In this document: piece after piece, positions 16,241-24,285 of the stretch | How the letters are laid out: each line of letters opens with the position of its first letter | Position numbering within the stretch: position 1 is the first letter of the stretch | NCBI GenBank assembly: GCA_965603515.1 | Contig: CBFDDH010000023.1 | Span: 1 to 39,226 of the forward strand | Reading direction: 5' to 3' | Length of the DNA: 39,226 nucleotides | Origin: JAUVZL01 sp965603515 | GTDB taxonomy: Bacteria > Hydrothermota > Tepidihabitantia > SM23-42 | Notes under the pieces: model-generated | Database searches by the model: none | What the model was told of the DNA's origin: nothing | What the model saw: the letters and a program-made list of their open reading frames with translations, nothing else | Position numbers and translations under genes: made by a program

Positions 16241-16259
16241 AAACTGAATAAATTCCCAA

Positions 16260-16275
16260 AAGCCTTTTTTGGCTT
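16260..16275 (-). terminator. Weak hairpin after porB, possible terminator or attenuator
   Basis: On the minus strand AAGCC-AAAAAA-GGCTT, a 5-bp stem followed by TTGGG. The U-tract is only two bases, so read-through into the HAD gene is likely. Confidence 0.3.
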
Positions 16276-16290
16276 AATCTATGATATGAT

Positions 16291-17214
16291 TTATGATACT
16301 TCGCTTCGCTTCAGTAATCTATTCCAGATGAAATCTACTTCTTCCTGAAATTCCTTAATAGGTACATCATCCTTCCATTTGAATAAGTGACCAAACCTTC
16401 CCTGCATATTGAGGAATTCATCGATAGGTTTCTTTTCCTTGGGTTTAATAGTAATACGGTATTTGCCATCCTGATATTCATAGAGCGGCCAGATGCAGCT
16501 TTCCACTGACATCTTCGAAACTTTCACAGTCTTTTCTGGCGCGTATACCCAGCCGAGACGGCAAGGCGCGTAAATGTTAAGAAAAGAAGGTCCTTCAGCA
16601 TCAAGCGCTTTGCGTACCTTTGTAATCAGGTCATTCCAGTAGCCAAATGTCGCCTGTGCAGCATATGCAGGTTCATGGGCAATGATGATCTCGGTCAGGT
16701 TCTTTCTGGGCTGGAGTTTACCCGGAATTACTTTACCGGCTGGCGAAGTTGTCGTATGCGCACCACGCGGTGTTGCTGATGAACGCTGAATACCAGTATT
16801 CATGTATGCCTCATTATTATAACAGACATAAAGTACGCGGTGTCTCCTCTCAATCATACCAGAGAGTGCCTGTATACCGATATCATATGTACCGCCATCA
16901 CCACCAAAGGCAATGAACCTCAGGTCTTTTTTGATTTTTCCTTTTTTCTTCAATGCTCTGTAGGCAGTCTCCACACCAGCCATTGTTGCCGCAACATTTT
17001 CAAAGGCATTGTGTATGTACGGAACATTCCACGCAGAATATGGATATATCGTCGAGAAAACCTCTAAACAACCAGTCGACGCACCAACCACAACCGGGTT
17101 TTCTGCAGCCATAAGTACCTGACGTGCAATAATCGACGCACCGCACCCAGCACAACCACGGTGGCCACCAACAAATCTCTCTTTCTGTGCAGCAAGTTCT
17201 TTTAGTTTAGCCAT
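16291..17214 (-). CDS. porB: Pyruvate:ferredoxin oxidoreductase, beta subunit
   Basis: Catalytic TPP-binding subunit of a four-subunit 2-oxoacid:ferredoxin oxidoreductase, which splits pyruvate and CoA to acetyl-CoA and CO2 and reduces ferredoxin. The 4Fe-4S ligands are Cys21, Cys24 and Cys49 (GCAGCGA and TGCLEVF) plus a later Cys in YAPCRLGW. The TPP site is GGDGGTYDIG. Its 307 aa compare with about 320 in Thermotoga-type enzymes. It is the last gene of the operon, starting at a TAATG overlap with porA. The residue context YNNEAYMNTGIQRSSATP is typical of the pyruvate rather than the ketoisovalerate enzyme. Confidence 0.95.
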   Translation of the reverse strand: MAKLKELAAQKERFVGGHRGCAGCGASIIARQVLMAAENPVVVGASTGCLEVFSTIYPYSAWNVPYIHNAFENVAATMAGVETAYRALKKKGKIKKDLRFIAFGGDGGTYDIGIQALSGMIERRHRVLYVCYNNEAYMNTGIQRSSATPRGAHTTTSPAGKVIPGKLQPRKNLTEIIIAHEPAYAAQATFGYWNDLITKVRKALDAEGPSFLNIYAPCRLGWVYAPEKTVKVSKMSVESCIWPLYEYQDGKYRITIKPKEKKPIDEFLNMQGRFGHLFKWKDDVPIKEFQEEVDFIWNRLLKRSEVS

Positions 17215-18386
17215 TATTCACCTCGCACTCCAAAATACACGACATCTTTATCAACTTCTCCTGATTTCTGGATGTCAAATAGCTGTCCGTATATCGATTC
17301 TATATCCTCTATGCTAATATCTCTTCCACCAAGACCATAGATGTAATTTTTCATATGTGGTTGCTTATCAGATTTATACAATATCGAACGGGCATCATTA
17401 TAAAGATGACCACCGAGTGTTGACATGGTATCAGAACGGTCCATAACGCCGACAACCTTTGCTTTACTCAGCGCTTTGGTCATTGCATCCTTGGGAAATG
17501 GTCGGTATACTCTGGCACGAATAAGACCAACCTTCTTACCTTTTTCTCTCATTCTCTCGACTGCAACCTTTGCCGTTCCACCAGTCGACCCCATTACCAA
17601 AATAGCCACTTCAGCATCGTCCATTTTGTATTCATCAACTATCGGGTAATACCTGCCAAACTTATCACCAAACTCCTTCTGCACTTTTTCAATAATAGGT
17701 AGCACATTATCCATGGCATCGATCTCAGAACGCTTGTGTTCGAAAAAGTAGTCCTGCAAATCCAGAGGACCAAGGGTAATCGGATTGTCAACATCGAGCA
17801 ATGAGTAATTCAATTTTCTCTCACCGAGGAACTTCGGTACTTCCTTATCGTCAATAAGTTCGATGCGCTCCATCCCATGACTGATAATAAAAGCATCGGT
17901 TGACACGATACCCGGAAGTAAAGCCTGTTCAGCTATCTTAACTATCTGAATCGTTGTATCATAGGCTTCCTGGGCATTTTCTGTGTAGATTTGCAGCCAA
18001 CCAGCATCCCTTGAAGCCATGGTATCTGAATGATCACAGTGTATATTGATCGGACTCGACAAAGAACGGTTGACCAAGCAGATAGCAATAGGCAGACGCA
18101 GACCAGCCGCAATGAAGAGAATTTCGTGCATCAAAGCAAGTCCCTGGGAAGAAGTCGAGGTCATAACCCTCACACCTGAAGCAGAAGCACCAACGCAGGC
18201 ACTGCAGGCTGAGTGTTCACTCTCAACCGGCACAAACTCAGTATCTACTAAGCCGTCATTAACAAACTTGGAAAATAACTGGACAATCTCAGTAGCCGGG
18301 GTGATCGGATAAGCAGCAACTACATCAGGGTTAATTTGACGCATTGCTTCAGCCATCGCCTCATTTCCTGTTCTCGCGACTATCAT
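17214..18386 (-). CDS. porA: Pyruvate:ferredoxin oxidoreductase, alpha subunit
   Basis: Domains I, II and part of the core of the oxidoreductase. The N-terminus binds the TPP pyrimidine side (GNEAMAEAMRQINPDVVAAYPITPATEIV). The segment EFVPVESEHSACSACVGASASGVRVMTSTSSQGLALM and CDHSDTMASRDAGWLQIYTENAQEAYD are diagnostic of the pyruvate-type alpha subunit. Its 390 aa equal the usual length. Start is an ATGA overlap with porD; stop is TAATG with porB, so the subunits are translationally coupled. The enzyme links sugar or amino-acid breakdown to ferredoxin in anaerobes. Confidence 0.95.
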   Translation of the reverse strand: MIVARTGNEAMAEAMRQINPDVVAAYPITPATEIVQLFSKFVNDGLVDTEFVPVESEHSACSACVGASASGVRVMTSTSSQGLALMHEILFIAAGLRLPIAICLVNRSLSSPINIHCDHSDTMASRDAGWLQIYTENAQEAYDTTIQIVKIAEQALLPGIVSTDAFIISHGMERIELIDDKEVPKFLGERKLNYSLLDVDNPITLGPLDLQDYFFEHKRSEIDAMDNVLPIIEKVQKEFGDKFGRYYPIVDEYKMDDAEVAILVMGSTGGTAKVAVERMREKGKKVGLIRARVYRPFPKDAMTKALSKAKVVGVMDRSDTMSTLGGHLYNDARSILYKSDKQPHMKNYIYGLGGRDISIEDIESIYGQLFDIQKSGEVDKDVVYFGVRGE

Positions 18387-18673
18387 TTCTCCTCCCTTAC
18401 CATGATGATTGCCTTAACCTTGGTTGGACATTCCTCAGCACAAATACCGCATCCTTTACAGTACTTGTAGTCAATCCCTTGTACCTTACCGTCTTTAACG
18501 ATGATCGAGGAATCCGGGCAATAGATCCAACAGAGAAGGCAGTGTGTACACTTCTCTGAATCCCAGATCGGCTTCTCACTACGCCAGTCTCCAGTCTCAA
18601 AATTCAAACAGGTCGCGGCTCCCAAAACTAAGCCGATTGGCAGGTCTTTCCAGCCCTCTTTCTCTTTCTTCAT
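18383..18673 (-). CDS. porD: Pyruvate:ferredoxin oxidoreductase, delta subunit (2[4Fe-4S] ferredoxin)
   Basis: A 96-residue ferredoxin-type electron-transfer subunit with two full CX2CX2CX3CP motifs: CTHCLLCWIYCP near residues 41-52 and CKGCGICAEECP near 71-82. These hold two 4Fe-4S clusters that carry electrons from the TPP site to ferredoxin. The N-terminal 36 residues wrap onto the alpha/beta subunits in known enzymes. Overlaps with porC and porA are both ATGA. A separate delta chain is the ancestral, heterotetrameric form of the enzyme. Confidence 0.95.
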   Translation of the reverse strand: MKKEKEGWKDLPIGLVLGAATCLNFETGDWRSEKPIWDSEKCTHCLLCWIYCPDSSIIVKDGKVQGIDYKYCKGCGICAEECPTKVKAIIMVREEK

Positions 18674-19242
18674 ACTCCCACCTCCTCATATGCTCGTTTT
18701 ATTGCCTCTATATTTCCTTGGACGACATCAGGTTGATTGGGAAATTTCTTTTTCAAGCGGTTTTGAACAGAAGCCAACATCGGTTCGAACTCTAATAGTT
18801 TAGAAGCTTTTATCAAAGCGCCGAGCATCGGCGTATTTGGCAAATCGCGGTTCAGTATCTCTTTAGAAATCTTGCTGGCATCAACAACATACACCTTTTG
18901 TGAGGTTAAACCAAGTTGTTTCTTTATCTCCTCAGCACTCTTTTGTGAATTAACTAAAACTACCCCGTCTTCAGGTAAACCTTCGGTTACATCCACGGTT
19001 TCCATAAGAGTTGGATCCAGAACCACAACAATCTGCGGCGTCTTAATGCCGCAGTGTTGCAGAATCGGTTCATCAGCAATACGATTGAATGCAAAAACCG
19101 GTGCACCCATTCTTTCTGGTCCATATTCTGGAAACGCCTGTATATACTTACCAGTCTCAACTGCAGCATCGCCTATGAGTAAAGCTGCTGTCTTTGCACC
19201 TTGGCCTCCCCTGCCATGCCATCTAATCTCGAGTAACGCCAT
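18670..19242 (-). CDS. porC: Pyruvate:ferredoxin oxidoreductase, gamma subunit
   Basis: First gene of the por operon. The N-terminus ALLEIRWHGRGGQGAKTAALLIGDAAVETGKYIQAFPEYGPERMGAPV is the hallmark of the gamma domain, which binds CoA in the complex. The length of 190 aa is normal. AAAGGAG precedes the ATG at 7 nt. A clear promoter lies about 120 nt upstream (19366-19393), giving a 5' leader that is long for this genome, so post-transcriptional control of por is possible. Order gamma-delta-alpha-beta is as in Thermotoga and archaea. Confidence 0.95.
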   Translation of the reverse strand: MALLEIRWHGRGGQGAKTAALLIGDAAVETGKYIQAFPEYGPERMGAPVFAFNRIADEPILQHCGIKTPQIVVVLDPTLMETVDVTEGLPEDGVVLVNSQKSAEEIKKQLGLTSQKVYVVDASKISKEILNRDLPNTPMLGALIKASKLLEFEPMLASVQNRLKKKFPNQPDVVQGNIEAIKRAYEEVGV

Positions 19243-19365
19243 TGTGAATCTCCTTTCCTATTAAATATGCCATGAATTGTCAGTAAATTACTGTAATTTT
19301 ATCAAGAAATCAGCAAAAAATACAGAACCGTGAAATGACCTAAGAACCTTGCCAATACTTGTATT

Positions 19366-19393
19366 ATTATAGCCGACAAAAACCAAAAGTCAA
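19366..19393 (-). promoter_or_regulatory. Promoter of the por operon, with long leader
   Basis: Minus strand: TTGACT (19393-19388), 16-nt spacer, TATAAT (19371-19366). Expected start near 19359, leaving about 117 nt of leader before porC, unlike the leaderless genes nearby. Confidence 0.75.
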
Positions 19394-19422
19394 GCAGATT
19401 AGCACGCCTGGCTGAATAGACA

Positions 19423-19440
19423 GTAACGGTGTAACGGAGT
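19423..19440 (+). repeat. Dispersed short intergenic repeat, copy 2
   Basis: GTAACGGTGTAACGGAGT differs at one of 18 positions from the reverse complement of 37405-37422. It is followed by ACGGGAG, like GGGAG-type words in the other copies. Confidence 0.5.
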
Positions 19441-19482
19441 ACGGGAGCAAAATAAAAGGAGTAGAGAGTAATGAGTAGTGCG

Positions 19483-19508
19483 TCCCGATTGAATAGACTT
19501 CAACGGGA
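19483..19508. other. Bulged hairpin in the por-panC gap
   Basis: TCCCG-a-TTGAA-tagac-TTCAA-CGGGA: a 10-bp stem with one bulged A and a 5-nt loop. No U-tract. It lies between two divergent promoters. Confidence 0.4.
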
Positions 19509-19626
19509 TAAATAAGGCGAAATAAAATACGGTTTTGACGATATTAGCGATACTAACGTTCAACGATTAAAACGATCACAACGCTCTAGCGTCTCTTAAT
19601 AACTCAATCACTCTGTACCATTATGC

Positions 19627-19654
19627 TTGACGCGTTTTCTTGCCTGACTATAAT
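19627..19654 (+). promoter_or_regulatory. Promoter of panC, leaderless type
   Basis: TTGACG (19627-19632), 16-nt spacer, TATAAT (19649-19654), then 5 nt to the ATG at 19660. No Shine-Dalgarno. Confidence 0.78.
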
Positions 19655-19659
19655 AGCGT

Positions 19660-20496
19660 ATGCGCATCATAAGAGCGATCACCAAAACCAAACGTCTTAT
19701 TAAGAAAGTAAAAGCGAGCGGTAAAACCATTGGTTTTGTACCGACTATGGGATATTTGCACAAAGGGCATTTGTCCTTGGTACGCATCGCCCGCAGGAAA
19801 TCGCAGTTTGTCGTAGTTTCAATTTTTGTAAACCCCACTCAATTCAGTCCTCATGAAGACCTTTCCAAATACCCGCGAGATATGAAAAGGGATCTTGTTT
19901 TGCTCAGAAAAGAAAAGGTTGATCTTATCTTTTGCCCATCAGTAAATGAGATCTATCCGTCAGATTATAAAACCTATGTCTATGTTAAAGAACTCAACCG
20001 TCTCATGTGCGGGGCTTCAAGACCCCATCACTTCCAAGGAGTCACAACAGCAGTCTTGAACCTTTTCAATATTGCCAAACCTGATATCGCGGTCTTTGGG
20101 GCAAAAGATTATCAACAAGGCATGATCATCAAGCGTATGACAAAAGATCTGAACTTGGATATTAAAATAATTATTGGCAAAATAATAAGAGAAAAAGACG
20201 GCTTAGCACTTAGCTCGCGCAATATCTATCTCTCACCCAGACAAAGAAAAAACGCCACTATTCTGTATCAAGCATTAAAAGGAATCAGACATGATTTTCG
20301 ACAAGGATTTTTTGACCCCAGAAGAGCAAAAATAATGATCCGTCAGATGATCGAGGAAAAAAACGGCAGGATTGACTATATCGCAGTGGTCAATAAGAAC
20401 ACTCTTTTACCAGTTAAGAAACTCGGCGCCGGTACACTAATTGCGCTTGCTGCATTCTTTGGTAAGACCCGACTTATCGACAACACAATTCTCTAA
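19660..20496 (+). CDS. panC: Pantothenate synthetase (pantoate-beta-alanine ligase)
   Basis: Joins pantoate and beta-alanine with ATP to make pantothenate, the precursor of CoA. The ATP-binding HxGH is in TMGYLHKGHLSLV (residues 27-40). The pantoate pocket is seen in VNPTQFSPHEDLSKYPR, and GAKDYQQ and the KMSKS-like region DGLALSSRN follow. Its 278 aa are usual. Its partner panB is about 15 kb away on the other strand, so the pathway genes are split; no panD is seen. Starts directly at its promoter, without a leader. Confidence 0.96.
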   Translation: MRIIRAITKTKRLIKKVKASGKTIGFVPTMGYLHKGHLSLVRIARRKSQFVVVSIFVNPTQFSPHEDLSKYPRDMKRDLVLLRKEKVDLIFCPSVNEIYPSDYKTYVYVKELNRLMCGASRPHHFQGVTTAVLNLFNIAKPDIAVFGAKDYQQGMIIKRMTKDLNLDIKIIIGKIIREKDGLALSSRNIYLSPRQRKNATILYQALKGIRHDFRQGFFDPRRAKIMIRQMIEEKNGRIDYIAVVNKNTLLPVKKLGAGTLIALAAFFGKTRLIDNTIL

Positions 20497-20512
20497 AATT
20501 AAAACGATACTC

Positions 20513-20541
20513 TTGACACAAGAAATAACGGTGTGTATAAT
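20513..20541 (+). promoter_or_regulatory. Promoter of topA, very short leader
   Basis: TTGACA (20513-20518), 17-nt spacer, TATAAT (20536-20541), then 12 nt to the ATG at 20554. Expected leader about 6 nt, too short for a Shine-Dalgarno site. An in-frame GTG at 20533 lies inside the promoter and can be excluded as the start. Confidence 0.8.
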
Positions 20542-20553
20542 GAATCCGCAAAT

Positions 20554-22752
20554 ATGAAGAAGAAAACAAAAAGAGAAAAAAAGAAAATAAATAAAAAAAT
20601 GATCATCGTGGAATCGCCGACCAAATGCAAAACGATCAAAAGTTTTCTTGGTCGGGATTACGCGTTAGTTTCATCGCGCGGTCATATTAAAGATTTACCT
20701 AGATCGACCCTCGGGGTTGATGTTGAAAAAAACTTCCAGCCGCGCTACATTAAAATAAGAGGTAAAGCAAGCATTATCCGGGAAATAAAAAAAGCGTGCA
20801 AAAATTCATCGGAAATTTTTTTGGCTCCGGACCCAGACCGCGAAGGTGAGGTAATCGCCCAACATCTCGCCGAAGAGTTAGATACTAATGGTGTACGAAT
20901 AAAAAGAGCCTTATTTTATGAAATCACCCCTGAACATGTAAAAAGAGCCCTCGCCAATACAACGGTCATTAATCAGAACCTGGTCAATGCGCATAAAGCG
21001 AGAAGAGTCCTCGATAGAATAGTCGGCTACTACACCAGTCCGATACTTTGGAAAATCATTAAAGGAGGGCTATCAGCCGGTCGGGTCCAGAGTGTTGCAC
21101 TACGTCTTGTATCTGAACGCGAAAAAGAAATAACTTCTTTTAAATCAATACCGTATTGGGTTGCCGAAGCAAATTTCACAACTGAACGCGATGAGAAATT
21201 TCTCGGGAAGCTTTGGCGTATAAATGGAGATCTTAGAAAGATCGAAAATAAAAAGGAATTGGATCGATTTAAGACAACCCTTAAAAAAGGCACGAAATTC
21301 AAGGTCACCTCCTTTCGGGTAACAAATCCAAAGCGAACACCACCGCCACCATTTATCACTTCCACGCTCCAACAGGAAGCGTCAAGACACGTACGGTTTT
21401 CTGCTAAAAAGACAATGTACATCGCCCAAAGCCTTTATGAGGGGATCAGGTTGCCGCAAGGACGTATCGGTCTCATCACCTATATGCGTACTGATTCAAT
21501 CCGCGTGAACACAAAGACCCTGAAACAATTGAGGGATCATATCGCTGGCAAGTATGGTGAAGAATACTTGAATAAGACGATCCGGATTTTCAAAGACCGC
21601 AAGAACGCCCAGGGTGGTCATGAAGCGATCCGTCCGACCAAGCTGGATCTTGAACCAGATACTATTAAACAACATTTGACTGATGATCAATACAAGATCT
21701 ACAAATTGATCTTCGACCGTTTTATCGCCTCACAGATGTCGCCGGCTAAATACCGTCAAAAAGAAACAGTAGTCAGCTTCAGCGGTGTTGATTTTAAAGC
21801 CGATGAGATGAAACAAATCTTTCCAGGCTTTCAAATGGTCAGCGGGGACTCGATTACCAGGGGCTCAGTACCTGATATGAAAGTCGGTGAGAATGTAAAG
21901 ATGACAGATATAGAGTTCACCGAGAAAAAGACCGAACCTTCAGCCCGTTATACAGAAGCAAGTCTCATAAAGAAATTAGAAGAAAATGGCATTGGTCGAC
22001 CGTCAACCTATGCTCATATCCTCCAAACGCTCTTTGATCGTGGCTATACTATCAAAGAAAAAAGCAAAATACAAGCTACTGAATTGGGTCTTCAGGTCTA
22101 TGATGTGATCATCCCAAGGTTCCCAAATATCTTTGAGGTATCATTCACCGCAAAGATGGAGAAAGAACTTGACCAGATCGAAGCGGGTACAAAACTGTGG
22201 CAGGATGTGATCCGTGAATTCTACGATCCCTTTGTAATAAATTTGAATAAAATAAAAGAAGAAGTCGATAAAATAAAAGAATCAATCAGTCAGGAAGTCG
22301 AAAAAAAATGTCCGAAATGTGGTCGCCCGCTCGTTATTAAATGGGGTAGATACGGAAAGTTTCTGGCTTGTTCCGGATTTCCCGAATGCAAACACTCGGA
22401 AAACCTTGAGCATGAAGAAAGCGACCGTAAGTGTCCAGACTGCGGCAAGAATTTAATGACCCGCCATGGGAAATTCGGTAAATTCCTGGCGTGTTCTGGT
22501 TACCCGGATTGTCGTTACACAGAGAACCTTGCACACGATGCACCGTGTCCTATGTGCCATGGTAATGTCATCATAATAAAAACACGCCGCGGTAATGTCT
22601 ACAAGTGCAAACAATGCGACTTTTCGATTTTTTACCCACCAACCAAAGACCGATGCCCCCAGTGCGAGCATGGTATGGTTATGAAAAGAGGCAAAAAGGT
22701 CTGTCCAGTCTGTACCGGACTGATCAGGAAAAAGAAACATGAAAAAAAGTGA
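20554..22752 (+). CDS. topA: DNA topoisomerase I
   Basis: Type IA topoisomerase that relaxes negative supercoils by nicking one strand. TOPRIM has MIIVESPTKCKTIKSFLG and APDPDREGEVIA. The catalytic Tyr is in ITYMRTDSIR. The C-terminus has zinc ribbons: CPKCGRPL...CSGFPEC, CPDCGKNL...CSGYPDC, and a third region of CX2C pairs. The total of 732 aa fits bacterial enzymes. I start it at the ATG 12 nt after the -10 box; a basic 15-residue lead precedes the usual MIIVESP beginning. The end overlaps the flavin-reductase gene by 14 nt. Confidence 0.96.
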   Translation: MKKKTKREKKKINKKMIIVESPTKCKTIKSFLGRDYALVSSRGHIKDLPRSTLGVDVEKNFQPRYIKIRGKASIIREIKKACKNSSEIFLAPDPDREGEVIAQHLAEELDTNGVRIKRALFYEITPEHVKRALANTTVINQNLVNAHKARRVLDRIVGYYTSPILWKIIKGGLSAGRVQSVALRLVSEREKEITSFKSIPYWVAEANFTTERDEKFLGKLWRINGDLRKIENKKELDRFKTTLKKGTKFKVTSFRVTNPKRTPPPPFITSTLQQEASRHVRFSAKKTMYIAQSLYEGIRLPQGRIGLITYMRTDSIRVNTKTLKQLRDHIAGKYGEEYLNKTIRIFKDRKNAQGGHEAIRPTKLDLEPDTIKQHLTDDQYKIYKLIFDRFIASQMSPAKYRQKETVVSFSGVDFKADEMKQIFPGFQMVSGDSITRGSVPDMKVGENVKMTDIEFTEKKTEPSARYTEASLIKKLEENGIGRPSTYAHILQTLFDRGYTIKEKSKIQATELGLQVYDVIIPRFPNIFEVSFTAKMEKELDQIEAGTKLWQDVIREFYDPFVINLNKIKEEVDKIKESISQEVEKKCPKCGRPLVIKWGRYGKFLACSGFPECKHSENLEHEESDRKCPDCGKNLMTRHGKFGKFLACSGYPDCRYTENLAHDAPCPMCHGNVIIIKTRRGNVYKCKQCDFSIFYPPTKDRCPQCEHGMVMKRGKKVCPVCTGLIRKKKHEKK

Positions 22753-23284
22753 TGAAATCAACAAGTATTACTATCTCTTTCCTCAAACTGTAGCATTTAT
22801 CGGCGTAGGTAAAAATGTCATGCCCGCAGCATGGCATACACCCATCTCAGCCCAACCACCGTTATACGGAATTCTTATCGCCCCGAAAAGATACACTTTT
22901 GATCTACTCCAAAAAGAAAGCGGCTTTACAGTTAACTTTCTCGAACATAACAAAGCATCAGCGAGCGCTCAAACCGGTAGCATCTCAGGTAGAGATATCG
23001 ATAAACTCGAGAAACTCAACATTGAATATTCGAAAGCAGAGAAAGTCAACGGACCGATTTTGGCATCAAGCTACGCTGCCTACGAATGTAAAAAGCATGC
23101 GGTTGCTGAGTATGGTGACCATCACCTCTTCATCGGTCAGATAGTCCTGATACATTATCGGGAAGGTATTTTGACCATTGATAAACTCGTTGACGAAAAG
23201 AATGTAGCACCAATGCTTTATTTTGGCAAAGATCGGTACATAACTACAGACCCAAACAGCCTCGCTATCCACAAGAGAAAATAA
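22739..23284 (+). CDS. Flavin reductase-like / FMN-binding split-barrel protein
   Basis: A 181-residue FMN-binding split-barrel protein of the flavin-reductase family: FPQTVAFIGVGKNVMPAAWHTPISAQPPLYGILIAPKRYT, then FTVNFLEHNKASASAQTGSISGRDIDKLEKL. In anaerobes members often act as flavoredoxins, moving electrons with bound FMN rather than reducing flavin with NAD(P)H. The gene overlaps the end of topA by 14 nt and is followed 10 nt later by nfo, suggesting cotranscription with a repair-linked group. The partner reductase is not known. Confidence 0.88.
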   Translation: MKKSDEINKYYYLFPQTVAFIGVGKNVMPAAWHTPISAQPPLYGILIAPKRYTFDLLQKESGFTVNFLEHNKASASAQTGSISGRDIDKLEKLNIEYSKAEKVNGPILASSYAAYECKKHAVAEYGDHHLFIGQIVLIHYREGILTIDKLVDEKNVAPMLYFGKDRYITTDPNSLAIHKRK

Positions 23285-23294
23285 ACCGCTCATT

Positions 23295-24143
23295 ATGAGG
23301 ATCGGTTTTCATATTTCAATCGCCGGCGGGTTTCGAAATGTCATCCAACGAGCCGTCGATCGGAAATGTGAAACACTACAATTATTCTCTAGAAATCCTC
23401 GAGCATGGAAATATCGAGCTCTGGACAAAGAAGACATTGGAATATTCAAAAAAGGTATGGAACAAGTAAAAATTTCGCCGATATTTGTCCACATGCCGTA
23501 TCTTGTCAATTTGGCTTCATCTGACAAAGATCTGTTTCAACAGTCAGTAGATTCGCTTGTCGTGGAACTACAAAGAACTGCACTAATCAATGCTCATTTT
23601 GTAATAATGCATATAGGCTCTTGCCCAAACGAAGAAAAAGGTTTGAGGTCAATGATAAGAGGAATAAACCAAGCCCTTCAGCGCACCGAAAATAAGATTA
23701 TCTTGTTATTGGAAAATACACCAAAAAGCGGCCATGAACTCGGCTATGAATTCACCCAGATAAAAGAAATAATCGACGGGATCAAACAAAATCGGAGAAT
23801 CGGTGTTGTCTTGGACACTGCCCATGCCTTTGCTGCTGGATACCCCCTCCACACAAAACATGGCGTAGCGCGCAGCCTGGCTGAATTTGACGAAATCATC
23901 GGCATCGATAAATTAATGCTCGTTCATCTCAATGACTCCAAAACGGCGATTGGTTCATGCCGTGATCGACATTGGCACGTAGGAAAAGGCAATATCGGTA
24001 AAGGCATGGGTTATATTCTCAACCACTGCCTTCTGCAGGATAAGCCATTTATCCTGGAGACACCGAGGAAGAATTTACGGGACGACTTGATGAACCTGAA
24101 GACAATTAAAGAGATCCTGAAAGAGAAAGGAAAATATCAATAG
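23295..24143 (+). CDS. nfo: Endonuclease IV (AP endonuclease)
   Basis: Cuts DNA 5' of abasic sites in base-excision repair, using three Zn ions. The family ligands are present: GFHISIAGGF start, IFVHMPYLVNLAS, VIMHIGS, LLLENTPKSGHELGYEF, GVVLDTAHAFAAGYPL, LVHLNDSKTAIGSCRDRHWHVGKG and FILETP. The 282 aa equal the normal length. No Shine-Dalgarno; starts 10 nt after the flavin-reductase gene. With topA and the ATL protein it is one of the DNA-maintenance genes of this window. Confidence 0.96.
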   Translation: MRIGFHISIAGGFRNVIQRAVDRKCETLQLFSRNPRAWKYRALDKEDIGIFKKGMEQVKISPIFVHMPYLVNLASSDKDLFQQSVDSLVVELQRTALINAHFVIMHIGSCPNEEKGLRSMIRGINQALQRTENKIILLLENTPKSGHELGYEFTQIKEIIDGIKQNRRIGVVLDTAHAFAAGYPLHTKHGVARSLAEFDEIIGIDKLMLVHLNDSKTAIGSCRDRHWHVGKGNIGKGMGYILNHCLLQDKPFILETPRKNLRDDLMNLKTIKEILKEKGKYQ

Positions 24144-24145
24144 GC

Positions 24146-24166
24146 ATCGTTACTGGTTTTAACGAT
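24146..24166 (+). other. Stem-loop after nfo
   Basis: ATCGTTA (24146-24152) and TAACGAT (24160-24166) form a perfect 7-bp stem with a 7-nt loop right after the nfo stop. The tail is AAACGAATAATG, not a U-tract, so it may only stabilise the mRNA end. Confidence 0.35.
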
Positions 24167-24232
24167 AAACGAATAATGTCTAACCAAATGAGTTGCGATG
24201 TCTTATGACGACGAACGATGTTCATATATCTC

Positions 24233-24260
24233 TTGACCATTGCCGAAATATGTATATCAT
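24233..24260 (+). promoter_or_regulatory. Promoter of the KOW-protein operon, conventional leader
   Basis: TTGACC (24233-24238), 16-nt spacer, TATCAT (24255-24260). A leader of about 19 nt contains AAAGGAGG (24272-24279), 6 nt before a TTG start. Confidence 0.65.
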
Positions 24261-24285
24261 TGAGAATAGTTAAAGGAGGATAAAA

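Larger units (their letters stand above)
19243..19659. other. Intergenic region of 417 nt between divergent por and panC
   Basis: Holds the por leader and promoter, one copy of a dispersed repeat (19423-19440), a hairpin (19483-19508) and the panC promoter (19627-19654). No gene is supported. Confidence 0.7.

Noticed and set aside
20533..20553. GTG as topA start
   Set aside because: It lies inside the promoter, before the expected transcript start.
14581..24166. Hairpins at 14612, 16260 and 24146 as intrinsic terminators
   Set aside because: Stems are short and none has a proper U-tract; listed only as weak structures. No classical terminator stands out anywhere in the window.
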